DNA from: Patescibacteria group bacterium UBA2772
Lineage (GTDB): Bacteria; Patescibacteriota; Minisyncoccia; Moranbacterales; DUUL01
Length of the DNA stretch: 64,000 nucleotides
Assembly (NCBI GenBank): GCA_002352545.1
Contig: DEIO01000015.1
Location: forward strand, 62,001-126,000
Direction: 5' to 3'
The notes beneath the pieces were generated by a model, which was not told the origin of the DNA, did not search any database, and worked only from the letters and a program-made list of their open reading frames with translations. Below are positions 43,457-52,726 of this stretch, piece after piece (within the stretch, counting starts at the first letter, position 1; each line of letters opens with the position of its first letter). The position numbers and the translations under genes were made by a program.

Positions 43457-43654
43457 CTCTTTTTATTATTCAATTTACTAGTTTTATCGTGTTTATAGTT
43501 ATCTTTTAAAAATTCAAGATGAAGTTTTAGATTCATATACTTCGTTTTGGTTTTTTGAAGATTGATAATGACTAAATTTATTAAATGATGAAAAAGAGAG
43601 AAACTATTAGTATAAAGTCAATAGTTATAAATATTTATAAATTAAATTTAAAAA

Positions 43655-44884
43655 ATGAAATTTCTACAATTTCTACAATTTCTACAAAAAAATCTTATTT
43701 GGAGTATCCCATCATTTATGATTGCTGGAATGCTTTTTGGTAATTTTTATAATCCAGCAGTTTTGAAATCTGCTATATTACCATTCACTTTTTTAATGGT
43801 TTATCCTATGATGGTAAATTTAAATCTTAAAAAAGTATTTACTAAAGGTGATGCAAAACTTCAGACTGCTGCACAAATTATAAATTTTGCTGTAATTCCT
43901 TTTCTAGGGTTATTAATTGGAAAAGCATTTTTTGCTGATTCTCCGTTTGTTATTTTGGGATTTTTATTAACCTCACTTTTGCCAACATCTGGTATGACTA
44001 TTTCTTGGACTGGCTTTGCTAAAGGTAATGTGCCGGAAGCTGTGAAAATGACTATTATTGGTTTGATTCTTGGTTCGGTTTTTACTCCATTTTATTTGCA
44101 AGCTCTAATAGGAACAACAATTGAAATCCCACTTTTAAAAGTGTTTCAGCAAATTGCTATTATTGTTTTTTTACCTATGATTTTGGGATATATTACTCAA
44201 CAATTTCTGATTTGGAAATATGGTATTGCTGTTTATCAAAAAGATTTGAAGAAAAAATTTCCGCCTATTTCTACTCTAGGAGTTTTGAGTATAGTGTTTA
44301 TTGCAATGGCTTTGAAATCCAAAATGATTATTGCTGAACCACTTTTACTTTTGAAGTATCTGATCCCTCTGGCAATTATTTATGGAGTTAATTTTTTATT
44401 GAGCACGGTTGTTGGAAAATATTTTTTTCGTCGAGAGGATGGTATTGCTTTAGTTTATGGTACAGTTATGCGAAATCTTTCCATTGCACTAGCTATTGCT
44501 ATGACTGTTTTTGGAGAAGATGGATCAGAAATTGCACTTATCATTGCTTTAGCCTATATTATCCAAGTTCAGGCTGGAGCCTGGTATGTAAAATTTACAG
44601 ATAAAATTTTTGGAAAAGCGTCATTTAATATTATAGGAAATGCTACGCAAGAAGGTGTTTTCTCTTTGCATGATAATGATTCTATTCAAAATGCAATTTA
44701 TTTGTTAAAAGAAGAACATATTCACTCGATTGCTATTCTTGATGACAAAGAGAAACCAGTTGGACTTTTGACTTCGGAAATGATTTTGAATTATTTAACA
44801 GACCAAAAACATGATGCGAATCAAATAATTCGAAATATTAAACTCGATTCTTTCTTGAAATTTTCTAAAAACATCTTTAGTTAA
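43655..44884 (+). CDS. BASS/ACR3-type permease with C-terminal CBS domain
   Basis: 409 residues with ten membrane helices of the bile-acid:sodium-symporter/arsenite-permease superfamily: LPFTFLMVYPMMVNLN, LLPTSGMTISWTGFAKGN and YGTVMRNLSIALAIAMTVFG. In ACR3 arsenite pumps a Cys is found in the LLP-x-x-x motif. Here it is Ser/Gly, so arsenite is doubtful. The C-terminal part has one CBS domain (QEGVFSLHDNDSIQNAIYLL...KEKPVGLLTSEMIL). A second CBS domain follows only after a frame break, so the protein may be truncated at 409 residues. The N-terminus has a tandem 9-base repeat encoding FLQ three times. It follows the CsoR-type gene and may be its target. Confidence 0.8.
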   Translation: MKFLQFLQFLQKNLIWSIPSFMIAGMLFGNFYNPAVLKSAILPFTFLMVYPMMVNLNLKKVFTKGDAKLQTAAQIINFAVIPFLGLLIGKAFFADSPFVILGFLLTSLLPTSGMTISWTGFAKGNVPEAVKMTIIGLILGSVFTPFYLQALIGTTIEIPLLKVFQQIAIIVFLPMILGYITQQFLIWKYGIAVYQKDLKKKFPPISTLGVLSIVFIAMALKSKMIIAEPLLLLKYLIPLAIIYGVNFLLSTVVGKYFFRREDGIALVYGTVMRNLSIALAIAMTVFGEDGSEIALIIALAYIIQVQAGAWYVKFTDKIFGKASFNIIGNATQEGVFSLHDNDSIQNAIYLLKEEHIHSIAILDDKEKPVGLLTSEMILNYLTDQKHDANQIIRNIKLDSFLKFSKNIFS

Positions 44885-44888
44885 AGTA

Positions 44889-45005
44889 ATGAAAACTATG
44901 AAAAAGAAGTATCAGTATAAAGTGATTGTTATAAATCAAGATGGTGATATAGTCGGTGTTTTAACTAAATCAGATGTGCTAAAAAGAATTTTAGGGGAAA
45001 AATAA
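44889..45005 (+). pseudogene. Detached second CBS repeat of the permease
   Basis: KVIVINQDGDIVGVLTKSDV followed by LKRILGEK is the end of a CBS domain, out of frame with the permease (stop at 44882-44884, and a second stop in that frame soon after). It is best explained as the rest of a two-CBS tail separated by a stop and a frame slip near 44925. Confidence 0.7.
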
Positions 45006-45029
45006 TTTTATTTTAAAACTTTTTAAATT

Positions 45030-45419
45030 ATGAAAAAGCAACAATTACAAGATGTATATCCAATTCTTAGTATTGAAATCAAAAAAGAAGATTGCATTAA
45101 AAAAACGGTTAAAGATATTTTGAATACTTTGAAAGAAAAAATTGATATTCATCCAGTAGCTCAATTCATTACTATTTTTGATTATTTTTCTCATACAAAA
45201 AAAATTGATGATAGTATTATTTTACCTACTATGACCGATGCACAAATAATAATTTTTTGTTTTGGAAAAAAACTGGAGAATCCACTTCAGTTAGCGGTAA
45301 GGCCTCGTTCTATTGGTGTAGTGGGGGACGATGAGAAATTTGTTATAAGTTTTCTTGTTTCTTCGAATTCAGTGTTTAATGACACAATGGAAAGATGGGT
45401 GAAGAATTTAATTAAATAA
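45030..45419 (+). CDS. Small cytoplasmic protein, DUF6858-like
   Basis: 129 residues, no signal peptide. YPILSIEIKKEDCIKKTV, then KEKIDIHPVAQFITIFDYFSH, IIFCFGKKLENPLQLAVRPR and a C-terminal FNDTMERWVKNL. I associate this pattern with a small family seen in sulfur-oxidising bacteria, I believe DUF6858. The number should be checked. It lies 25 bases after the CBS remnant, in the same strand as the CsoR-type regulator and the permease, and could belong to a sulfur module. Appears intact. Confidence 0.6.
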   Translation: MKKQQLQDVYPILSIEIKKEDCIKKTVKDILNTLKEKIDIHPVAQFITIFDYFSHTKKIDDSIILPTMTDAQIIIFCFGKKLENPLQLAVRPRSIGVVGDDEKFVISFLVSSNSVFNDTMERWVKNLIK

Positions 45420-45528
45420 TTTTTTAAATTGATTTTTTTACAAAGTTGTTTGTAGGGCATTTGTTTATAAAAGAAAAAACAGAATTGATTTTAAACAAAG
45501 AGAAAAAATAAAGAAATTCGGTTTTTAG

Positions 45529-45798
45529 ATGCTGATTTATCTATTATTAGGCAATAGAAGATTTTTAGAAAATGTCATCATTATGTTTTTTGATTTAAAG
45601 GAAAAGCTAGTGCTTTTGTGTATTGATACAGACAAAGTGAAAGCCCAAATCAAATGGGAAGATCATAACAACTATGGCAATGAATATCCTCATATCTATG
45701 GTGAACTAAGCACAGATGCAGTGATGGATAGTTTTCCTTTTCAAAAAGATAACAAAGGAGTTTTTGAGTTGAATTCGGAAATAGAACAACTTGTATAA
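45529..45798 (+). pseudogene. N-terminally truncated DUF952 protein
   Basis: VLLCIDTDKVKAQIKWE and YGNEYPHIYGELSTDAVMDS are characteristic of DUF952, whose normal length is about 110 residues starting with MIYHI and a FIHCS motif. The first 30 or so residues are absent. The expected FIHCS segment appears as IYLLLG after a stop. The function is unknown (a small cytosolic enzyme-like fold). Confidence 0.7.
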
Positions 45799-45887
45799 AA
45801 TCTGCAACATAATGGGCAAAATTTTGATGTAGGTATGAAATGAGTTAAAATAAAATATATCTCTAAAATAATAAAATAAACAAAAAA

Positions 45888-46247
45888 ATGAAAAATAACA
45901 AACCTTAAAAGAGCTCTTCTCCAAAGAAATATAATTCCTTAAAGGATGCAAACTTTGGGATAGCACTTATTGCCAGTCTTTCATTGATCGTTTTGTCAAT
46001 TCTAGTTTCGTATTTAATGATGATGTATTCTTATCTTGCGCTATTATCTGGATTAATCCTGACTCACATGGGTTGGTTTGGTTGTTTTCAAAAAAGGGGA
46101 AGAATGGAGTCTAGCAGTGGGATTTTTAATCGGGTTGGTTTTTTTGTAATTGCATTTTTTGTATCCATGCAACGGGAAGGCAATAGGATTGAAGAATGTA
46201 AAAGATTACTCCAAAGAGTTTTAAAAATGAGAGATAAGTATTTTTAA
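45888..46247 (+). pseudogene. Membrane protein broken by an early stop
   Basis: The ATG at 45888 reads MKNNKP, then TAA, then KSSSPKKYNSLKDANFGIAL and three hydrophobic segments (LSLIVLSILVS, YLALLSGLILTHM, IFNRVGFFVIAFFV) in the same frame to 46247. A start at TTG 45984 would give a shorter product but leaves the conserved-looking lead. No family recognised. In the next 225 bases, to 46473, I see only another short hydrophobic stretch, broken by stops. Confidence 0.55.
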
Positions 46248-46473
46248 TAAAAAATTATACAAAAAAGAAAGAATGTTGGGGATAATTGATTCTGGTAAAA
46301 TTTAAAGGTCACTTCTTTACTTTTTTTTAGTGCTTTCATTATCGTAGTAATAGTAGAAGTTATTATTAGAATATTCATGTAAATCTTGGATTCTAATTGG
46401 TTTTTTGCGAGTAATTTTGAATAATATTCTGAAAATATTTATATTATATCGTTTTAGTGGTGAAAGCATTTAA

Positions 46474-46836
46474 GTGCTAGAAGACACCATAGGTAAAAGC
46501 ACAAAAATACTCAAAACGAAAGTACACGAAATTTTCTGTTCGTTGTACAAGGAAGACTATTTCAAGGAAAATAATCTCTCTAGAGAGCAAAGATATGAGT
46601 AGTATAAATAAAATGTAATTGACTTTGATTTGATTCTTTCTTTTATCAAATCAAGTGATAAAAGTGGTGGAACGGGATTTGAATTGGATTAAGCTATTAA
46701 GTATAAAAAGAAAATAGTTTTAGCTATAAATAAGGGATCGGAATTTCCTTATTTTTGTGATAATTTTGATGATATTATTGAATATGGTGATTTGGAACAA
46801 TTCTATGAAATTTTAAGTAGTTATGATTTTAATTAG
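46474..46836 (+). pseudogene. Nucleoside deoxyribosyltransferase-like protein with three stops
   Basis: A single frame from GTG 46474 to TAG 46836, with three internal stops: RYE-TAG-YK-TAA-NVIDF and FELD-TAA-AIKYKKK. The readable part, SFIKSSDKSGGTGFELD, KKKIVLAINKGSEFPYF and a C-terminal DDIIEYGDLEQF, has the G-x-GxE-x-G/D-x-A pattern of NDT-like proteins. Family members remove or exchange bases on nucleosides or process nucleotide-like signals. No frameshift is needed, so these are pure substitutions. Confidence 0.75.
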
Positions 46837-47000
46837 TTATTGTTGCTACAAAAATTAGGGGTTGAAAGCAATCTCAAGTTGTTTTATGCTATAATAAACA
46901 AACAAAGAAAATGATGAATTAAGCGAGAGGCAATCATAATGCAAATCAATTAGTGTTTATTCTTGAGAGCATTAAATTACTAATTAATTTATATAAAAAT

Positions 47001-47772
47001 ATGATACCAAAAAAAGCTATTTCAATTATGCTGGCTATTGTTTTGACAATTGGAGGAATCTATTATTTCTGATCAAAAATGCAACAAACGAAGAAAAAGA
47101 GGTTGCAACTAAGAGTGAAGTTGTCAAGGAAGAAATTTCTGTTTCCTATGTTGACATTGAACCAAAAACAGCCCATGAGATGATTTAGAAGGCTAATCCG
47201 AACATGCTTGTAATTGATGTTTCACCACGTTTCGTCGATGGACATTTGCCTGGAGCAATCAACTATTATGTTGGTGACGGAAGTCTTGGTGATGCCATAC
47301 CAAGCTTGGACAAAGAAAAAACATATCTAGTTTATTGCCACGTTGATAGTGTTTCAATTGCTGGCGTAACAAAACTAATCGAAACTGATTTTTCGAAAGT
47401 GTATCGTCTCAAGGGAAATTATGCTCCGTGGTATAAGGCAGGATATCCAATAGAAGTAGCATTTGAGACAGTTGATGATTATTTTGGCACAGCGCTAGCT
47501 ATCAGGAGCTATCTTGACGAGAAGTTTGAACATACTGTTGAAGTTAAGATAGCCAATCCAGCAAAAGGTAAATCCTATGAAGGTTGGTTGGTGAAAGGAA
47601 CATCCTTTTTCTCTACTGGGAAAATGGAGAAAAAAATGGAATATATATTCTGGAATACACAGCAAACAAGGACAACCGTGACTACAAATAAATCGTAATT
47701 ACTGAAGAAACTGAAGCACTCTGGCTTGATAACAAGCCGGAAGTACATGTTTTTGAGGGTGATTTTGAATAA
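47001..47772 (+). pseudogene. Decayed rhodanese-domain protein
   Basis: A signal helix (MIPKKAISIMLAIVLTIGG) is followed by a T-run slip near 47068. Then NEEKEVATKSEVV and EPKTAHEMI-TAG-KANPNMLVIDVSPRFVD, GHLPGAINYYVGDG, LVYCHVDSVSIAG with the Cys of the rhodanese loop, and GNYAPWYKAGYPIE. After about 47600 the frame moves again to LEYTANKDNRDYK-TAA-IVITEETEALWLDNKP and ends at 47772. Rhodaneses carry sulfane sulfur. The secreted location is suggested by the lead helix. With the CstR-like regulator at 43.2 kb this would have been a sulfur-handling gene. Confidence 0.85.
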
Positions 47773-47800
47773 AACGCGAATAATCTGTGAAGTCTAATTC

Positions 47801-48517
47801 CTATTTCATATAGTGTTCTAAAGTATGAATCCAATCCTCATCAGTCCCTTCTTCGTCTTTGGTTCTTTTGAGCCAAGCAAGGTATTGTCTATCTTTGATG
47901 GCAACGTCTTCGACCTTTTCGCCGTTATATTTCCCAAAGTTGAATTTTTTGATCAAAACTGGATTGTTTGAGATATCAATCATGCGGGCAATAATTTCTT
48001 CTTCGGAGGCATTAGGTGCTTTTTCTTGTGCATCTGCGAAAAGGTGATTGAAGACGGCTTCCAATACAATGACATCTCCGTCTGCACTATGTGGAACGAC
48101 CTGCACTTCAACTTCATAGTAATAACGCAGGAACTGAAGATTATATTCTGGAACTTCTTGCTCAGAATCTAAATAGCGAGCTAAACGCAAGGTGCAAATG
48201 ACCGAGTCTGATATTTTCAAGCCTTCATTTTGAAGCATTGCAATGTCGAACTTAGCATTATGCGCGACTAAAATATTTTTTTGTAGAATTCCTTCTAAAT
48301 CTTTAGCAAATTTGCTATCTTTGAAAGCTTTTTCGTTTTCTACCATTTTGTTGGTGATATGTGTGACACTCATAGCTTTGGTGGAAATTGGAATAGTTGG
48401 TTTGAAATTTTGTACAGTCATTTTTTCACCCTTTTTGTAGGCGACTTGGCAGAGGCAATCTTTTTCCAAATCGTTTCCGGTGGTTTCAGTATCTAAGAAA
48501 ATTAGTTGTTTTTTCAT
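47801..48517 (-). CDS. DEDDh 3'-5' exonuclease (DnaQ/RNase T-like) with DUF3820-like tail
   Basis: 238 residues, intact. Exo I is in FLDTETTGNDL (Asp, Glu), exo II in LVAHNAKFDIAML (Asp), exo III in VPHSADGDVIVLE (His and Asp), making a complete DEDDh site. The C-terminal part has FGKYNGEKVEDVAIKDRQYL and AWLKRTKD, like DUF3820, found as a small tail on exonucleases. It degrades single strands from the 3' end and could serve in repair or proofreading. It sits alone, opposite to its neighbours, and stays intact within the decayed region. Confidence 0.9.
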   Translation of the reverse strand: MKKQLIFLDTETTGNDLEKDCLCQVAYKKGEKMTVQNFKPTIPISTKAMSVTHITNKMVENEKAFKDSKFAKDLEGILQKNILVAHNAKFDIAMLQNEGLKISDSVICTLRLARYLDSEQEVPEYNLQFLRYYYEVEVQVVPHSADGDVIVLEAVFNHLFADAQEKAPNASEEEIIARMIDISNNPVLIKKFNFGKYNGEKVEDVAIKDRQYLAWLKRTKDEEGTDEDWIHTLEHYMK

Positions 48518-48550
48518 TTTGAAAAGATATTGTTTAAATTGGTATTATCT

Positions 48551-48621
48551 TAAGTATACAACAAAAAAGCCTTTCACTAAAGACCTGTTTTGTTGGTAAA
48601 ATAAAAGTAAAAATTGTATAC
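48551..48621. promoter_or_regulatory. Divergent promoter region with inverted AGTATACAA boxes
   Basis: AGTATACAA (48551-48559) and its exact complement TTGTATACT (48613-48621) face each other between the exonuclease gene and the plus-strand gene. Each holds a TATACT -10-like hexamer pointing outward, so they may be divergent promoters or a shared operator. Confidence 0.4.
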
Positions 48622-48670
48622 TAAGTATAAAGTCCTTATTTAGCTTTAGTTGAAAATAAAAACAGAGTCT

Positions 48671-49018
48671 ATGATGGAAAAATATGACTTTAAATATTGT
48701 CAGAAAATCGTTGTACTATCAAAAGACAAAAGAAAAGATGAAGAAGTTGGAAAGAACTTTAGATTGAAACTTCATCTGATGTTCAGTTTGAATCTGTTGT
48801 ATAAAAAGAAAGATGGAGCTTCCATGATTTTGCTACACTACTTGGCGATTCATGAGGATGGAGAGGTCTCTTTGAATGAGAAATATTCAGAATATAAATG
48901 GGTGAAACTCGAAGATTTAGAGAAATTTGAACCAAAAATTGCCAATATTCCTTCCACGATAGCAAGTCTTTTGAGATTGGGTGAAATTCTAGAAGAAAGA
49001 GAATCTTTTATAATATAG
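48671..49018 (+). pseudogene. Degenerate Nudix-like protein
   Basis: The C-terminal part NEKYSEYKWVKLEDLEKFEP and the N-terminal YCQKIVVLSKD are Nudix-like, but no Nudix box (G-x5-E-x7-REUXEEXGU) is present in the middle. Either the catalytic part has been deleted or this is a divergent non-catalytic member. The ATG at 48671 is chosen. The protein would be 115 residues. Low confidence in the family. Confidence 0.45.
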
Positions 49019-49021
49019 AAA

Positions 49022-49056
49022 ATGGATATTTAAATTGCAATTTAAATATCCATTTA
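49022..49056. repeat. AT-rich palindromic element, copy 2
   Basis: A perfect palindrome of 32 bases with arms ATGGATATTTAAATTG and its complement. It ends 12 bases before the ATG of the AbrB-like gene. Copies 1 (20507-20548) and 3 (51246-51273) share the TTTAAATATCCAT half. Confidence 0.8.
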
Positions 49057-49067
49057 AAACAAAAAAT

Positions 49068-49238
49068 ATGAGAAGAAAAATTCAAGATCGTAATGTTCGA
49101 AAAATTTCCAAGCGAGGAGGAAGTTATTCGATTACTATCCCCGTTGAAATGATGAGGGAATTGAAGTGGAGAGAGAAGCAAAAAATTGTCTTCAAGAAAA
49201 GCGGTGATAGTCTTAGAATTGTGGATTGGAAGAAATAA
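49068..49238 (+). CDS. AbrB/MazE-like small DNA-binding protein
   Basis: 56 residues from the ATG at 49068. RNVRKISKRGGSYSITIPVE is the SpoVT-AbrB swapped-hairpin beginning, then MRELKWREKQKIVFKKSGDS. The family contains antitoxins and transition-state regulators. No toxin gene lies next to it. The palindromic element just before it could be its own operator. A start at 49035 would run through the palindrome and is less likely. Confidence 0.75.
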   Translation: MRRKIQDRNVRKISKRGGSYSITIPVEMMRELKWREKQKIVFKKSGDSLRIVDWKK

Positions 49239-49284
49239 ACAACAAAAATAAAAGTGTTTAATAATCGATAAGTCTAATCAAATT

Positions 49285-49671
49285 ATGAATAAAAAGATTG
49301 TTATTTGTTCAAGTATGAAGTTTCATAGCCTGATTAGAGTTGTCACGAAAAGGTTGGCAGATTTGAATTATACGCCTTTGTTTCCAAATTTGGATTACAG
49401 CTCTGGAAGTAGTGATGTTGCTTTGACTGCTGATAAGAAGAATAAGTTGGCCCAAGATCATTATCAGGCAATTCAAAAAGCTGATGCAGTTTATTTCATT
49501 TTGTCTGAGGGCTATATGGGAACAAGTTGCAAGATAGAATTGGGCTATGCTCTTGCATTAAAAAAACCAATCTATTTTTCCCAGGCAACTAATGATTTGG
49601 GGTTGGATAGTTATCCTAAGAAATTTATTTCCATAGACAATCTGATTGAATTTAACAGTGAATTTAACTAG
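49285..49671 (+). CDS. Nucleoside 2-deoxyribosyltransferase-like protein
   Basis: 128 residues. MNKKIVICSSMKFHSLI, then HYQAIQKADAVYFILSEGYM and GTSCKIELGYALALKKPIYF. It has the C-S-S-M/F start, an AD-x-V-y-f segment and the G-x-S-x-x-x-E-x-G-x-A pattern of NDT-like proteins, with the Glu. It may hydrolyse or exchange nucleoside bases. It is intact, unlike the related broken gene at 46.5 kb. Confidence 0.75.
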   Translation: MNKKIVICSSMKFHSLIRVVTKRLADLNYTPLFPNLDYSSGSSDVALTADKKNKLAQDHYQAIQKADAVYFILSEGYMGTSCKIELGYALALKKPIYFSQATNDLGLDSYPKKFISIDNLIEFNSEFN

Positions 49672-49690
49672 TACAAGGTAGAAATAGAAT

Positions 49691-51195
49691 ATGAACGAAA
49701 AACAAAAAAATAATCCAAAAGAAAGAGAAGAGCCCGGGAAAATCAAAAGTTGCGTTGCTAAGCATTCTATTGGCAGGTATAGTTTTTGTAATAGTTTTTA
49801 ACATGCTCGAGAGGCGAGAGGCTCAATGTGAGATAGAAAAAAACAACTTGATCGTAGAAAAAGCTATATTGCAAAGTAAGGTGAATCTCGCATATAAAGA
49901 AACTCAAAAAAAAGGATGGACTATTGGAGATTTGCTTCAATAAAAGACTTGGTTTCAAAAGAGAGCTAGATGTCGAGACGAAGGGTATTAAAATCAAGAA
50001 AAAGATATTCTTTCTAGTTGATGGCAAAATAAAATCTTTCGATTTAAATAGCAAAAAAGAGCGATATGTTGCAGAAGGTGAAGATTCTTTTGGAATTCTG
50101 GATTTCGATGTTTCTGAAAATCAAGACTTTCTTGCTTATTCCATTAAGAAACAAGGATTTCTAGGTAATTCTGACATATACATCAAAGACCTGAGAAAAG
50201 ACAAAGTGATCAGATTGACAAATCAAAGTAACATCGCTTCATCCAACCAGTCATTTTTTCAGACAATAGTAAGATTGTCTATGTCAAACGTGTCTATGAT
50301 GAGGGTACTCAAAAATTAAGTGATGGTGAGATTTGAACCATCGATTTTGATGGAAACTTTGAATCTTCTCAAAAGATCCTAGCCTCTAATAGCAAAAAAT
50401 ATATTGATGAATCAAATTTGGATAAAATCAATGATGATCTAGGAGTCTGGATAGGCAAGTATCTTTGTATTTCAAAAGAAGAGATAGATGCTCCGAAAAT
50501 TGGTATTAAGGAGATAAGTTCTGCAGAGGGTGTTAAATTATTGGAAAAGAGAGTGGGCGTCTGAGTGTTCTGGACTTTGGAAGAAACCATACTATGCTAA
50601 TTTGGATGGAACGGATTTTTTCACCAAGAAACTAGAAGATTATAATAAATTTGACTATAAGTTGGAAAATAAGGAGCAAAAATCTTTTAACTGGGAGACA
50701 AGAGAACTGTTTAATCTTGAGGAAGATAATTTTGTTTTAGAACAGAGCACTCCTTTGCTGATTTCTGCTAAATCTATTTTTTATTTTGATAAAGATCAAG
50801 AAAAAAAGTGGGAAATCTATGATAGTTTCAAGCAAGATCGAGATTTACTTGGTTTGTATCCCAATGTGATAGGCATCCATAGAAAAAATGACAATGAATA
50901 CAGGGTTGTCTATAAAGTCTATGACAACAAAAATGGTGCAAGGTATTTCATGGAAGATCTTGTTTTCGGGGATACTATCAGTCTAGTTGATATTGACAGA
51001 AGAGAACCATTTCTAGAGAGATATTCAGATGGAGACAACGTTGAAATTGTTGATATAAAAATGTCAGATATGTATATCGTTGTCTACACTAGGAAAGTTT
51101 CAGACAAAGAATATCAGCTTTCAAATATTGGTTTTAGGGATAGAAAGATAAATACTATAGCAACAACAAATTCAAAGCCACAATTAGGTTTTTAG
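49691..51195 (+). pseudogene. Decayed membrane-anchored beta-propeller-like protein
   Basis: A gene of about 500 codons in several frames. A lead MNEKQKNNPKEREEPGK is followed by a slip near 49735 into VALLSILLAGIVFVIVFNML (membrane helix), then a coiled stretch ending GDLLQ-TAA at 49943. A different frame continues FKRELDVETKGIK and LVDGKIKSFDLNSKKERYVA. A slip at about 50265 leads to DDSKIVYVKRVYDEGTQK and a TGA (50334-50336) within SDGEI-x-TIDFDGN. Another slip near 50555 leads to a last block ending at TAG 51195. Repeating strands such as the ILDFDVSENQDFLAYSI and IYIKDLRKDKVIRLT segments suggest a TolB/WD40-like propeller. Confidence 0.75.
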
Positions 51196-51245
51196 CATAT
51201 ACAGGGCAAGACAAAAAACGAAAAAGAAATCTGCTATAATATAGA

Positions 51246-51273
51246 AAATGGATATTTAAATATCCATTTTAAA
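51246..51273. repeat. AT-rich palindromic element, copy 3
   Basis: AATGGATATTTAAATATCCA is palindromic without the TTGCAA centre. It ends 14 bases before the start codon of the methyltransferase-like gene. Same outer arms as copy 2. Confidence 0.75.
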
Positions 51274-51287
51274 AACAAGAGGTATGA

Positions 51288-52171
51288 ATGGAAATATGGA
51301 TAAAAACAATTAACAATATGTCAAAATGTGCTAAAATAAGTCAAACAGCAATCCCTATCGCAAGAATCAGGGCAGATTATACCAATATTCCTTATTCTAA
51401 AGAGATAATAAGGCATCTTAGAATGGTTGGAGAAAAGCATTTCTTGTATGACATGATTCAATCATTGGCGTATTATGTTCCAAGTATTAGGAAAAGATTC
51501 TCTGGCTAAGAAATAAGATATGAATCAACAGATTATGCTTTGAAAAAGGAAAAACCAATACAGGTTTTAGAATTGTCCACAGGATTTTCAGTAAGAGGAT
51601 TGATATTATCTTCGAAGCTGGATATTTATTTAGAAACAGATTTGCCAAATGTTGTTAAAATAAAAAGGGAAATTATTAGAAAGATTGTGGCAAATAAACA
51701 TTTGTTTATTTCTGCTTTGAATCCTTTGGATTATGATGAGCTAAAAAGTATCGGGGATAGATTTTTCAAGAAATCCAAAGATAAGAGAGTTGTCATAGTA
51801 CAAGAGGATCTTATTACTTATTTTTCTTCTGACGAACAAGAACAAGTAAGACGCAATATTTCAAGATTTTTGCAAGAATACTGTCCAAGGTGGGGGTGGA
51901 TTACTACTGATTTTTCTTATTGAAATAGAAAAGAAGGTTTTTAGCTATGTTTTGAAAGTAGTGCAAAAAAACAAAGAGAAAGTATAATTTTTTTAAATCT
52001 GACTCTGAAATCATACAATTTTTGGATGATGACGGTTTAGAGGGTTTTATTTTGGACAATTCAATTGTGCTTAACAACTTAGCTTGTTTGAAAAAATTAA
52101 AATTAAGTAAAGAATCTGTAGCTGAAATAGCAAATGATTTTAGGCCTTGGATAATAAAATTGAAAAAATAG
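51288..52171 (+). pseudogene. LCMT-type SAM methyltransferase, broken by stops
   Basis: KCAKISQTAIPIARIRADYT and FLYDMIQSLAYYVPSIRKRF are the N-terminal signature of leucine-carboxyl-methyltransferase-like proteins. After one in-frame TAA (51507-51509) the same frame continues EIRYESTDYALKKEKPIQ and VLELSTGFSVRGLILSS, the SAM-binding site, then LDIYLETDLPNVVKIKRE and VQEDLITYFSSDEQEQ. The frame ends with TGA at 51921, and a slip leads to a last block FFKSDSEIIQFLDDDG, ending at TAG 52169. The first two parts are separated by a single substitution. Confidence 0.85.
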
Positions 52172-52276
52172 AAAACTTATTTTAATAATAAATTACATAA
52201 ATAGTATGTTTAAAAAAGTTGATACAAGAGTGCTTCTAGAAACTGATTTTGTGTTAGTTAAGATTGGCTAAATTTT

Positions 52277-52726
52277 ATGAAAAAGCAACAAACAACTATA
52301 ACCAAAAACTCTGATGGACTCTATTCTTTGGTGCTCGTATTTATTCTTGGTTTCGTGTCATGGATTGGCTTGCGATTTTTAGAATATCTAGCAGAAGGTA
52401 GTTTGACTTTATCTTAATTTGAAAGGGAAAACTCTATTTCAGGTCTACTTTCGCATATTTGTATGTTTTTTACTGGTTTTTTTGCTGGCTACAGATTTCT
52501 ATTTAAAAAACTATGGATATTTGGTATTGTTGGTGTTATTTCATTACCATTTATCACTTCCTTTGAAATGACAAGGGACCATTTTTCGCATAACTTATGG
52601 CCGTTAGAATTTATATTTACATATCCTTATTTTGCTGCGATAATAATTGCTGGTGCCTCTGTTAGTAAAACAATGTATGAAAAAAACAAAAATAATAAAT
52701 TATATTATAAAAAAGGCATATGGTAG
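52277..52726 (+). pseudogene. Membrane protein with one internal stop
   Basis: One frame from ATG 52277: SDGLYSLVLVFILGFVSW, then TAA at about 52418, then ISGLLSHICMFFTGFFAGYR, IFGIVGVISLPFITSF and FTYPYFAAIIIAGASV to TAG at 52724. Four membrane segments, no family recognised. The end overlaps the start of the intact Nudix gene by 7 bases. Confidence 0.6.

Noticed and set aside
43664..43690. Tandem TTTCTACAA repeats as a CRISPR-like array
   Set aside because: Units are 9 bases without spacers and are in frame in a gene.
43655..44884. Arsenite resistance pump
   Set aside because: The conserved Cys of ACR3 is missing in the LLP motif, there is no ArsR/ArsC gene nearby, and the regulator is of DUF156 type.
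50320..50345. tRNA-like T-arm sequence (gatttgaaccatcgattt)
   Set aside because: No acceptor or anticodon arms around it, and it lies within the readable frame of the propeller-like pseudogene.
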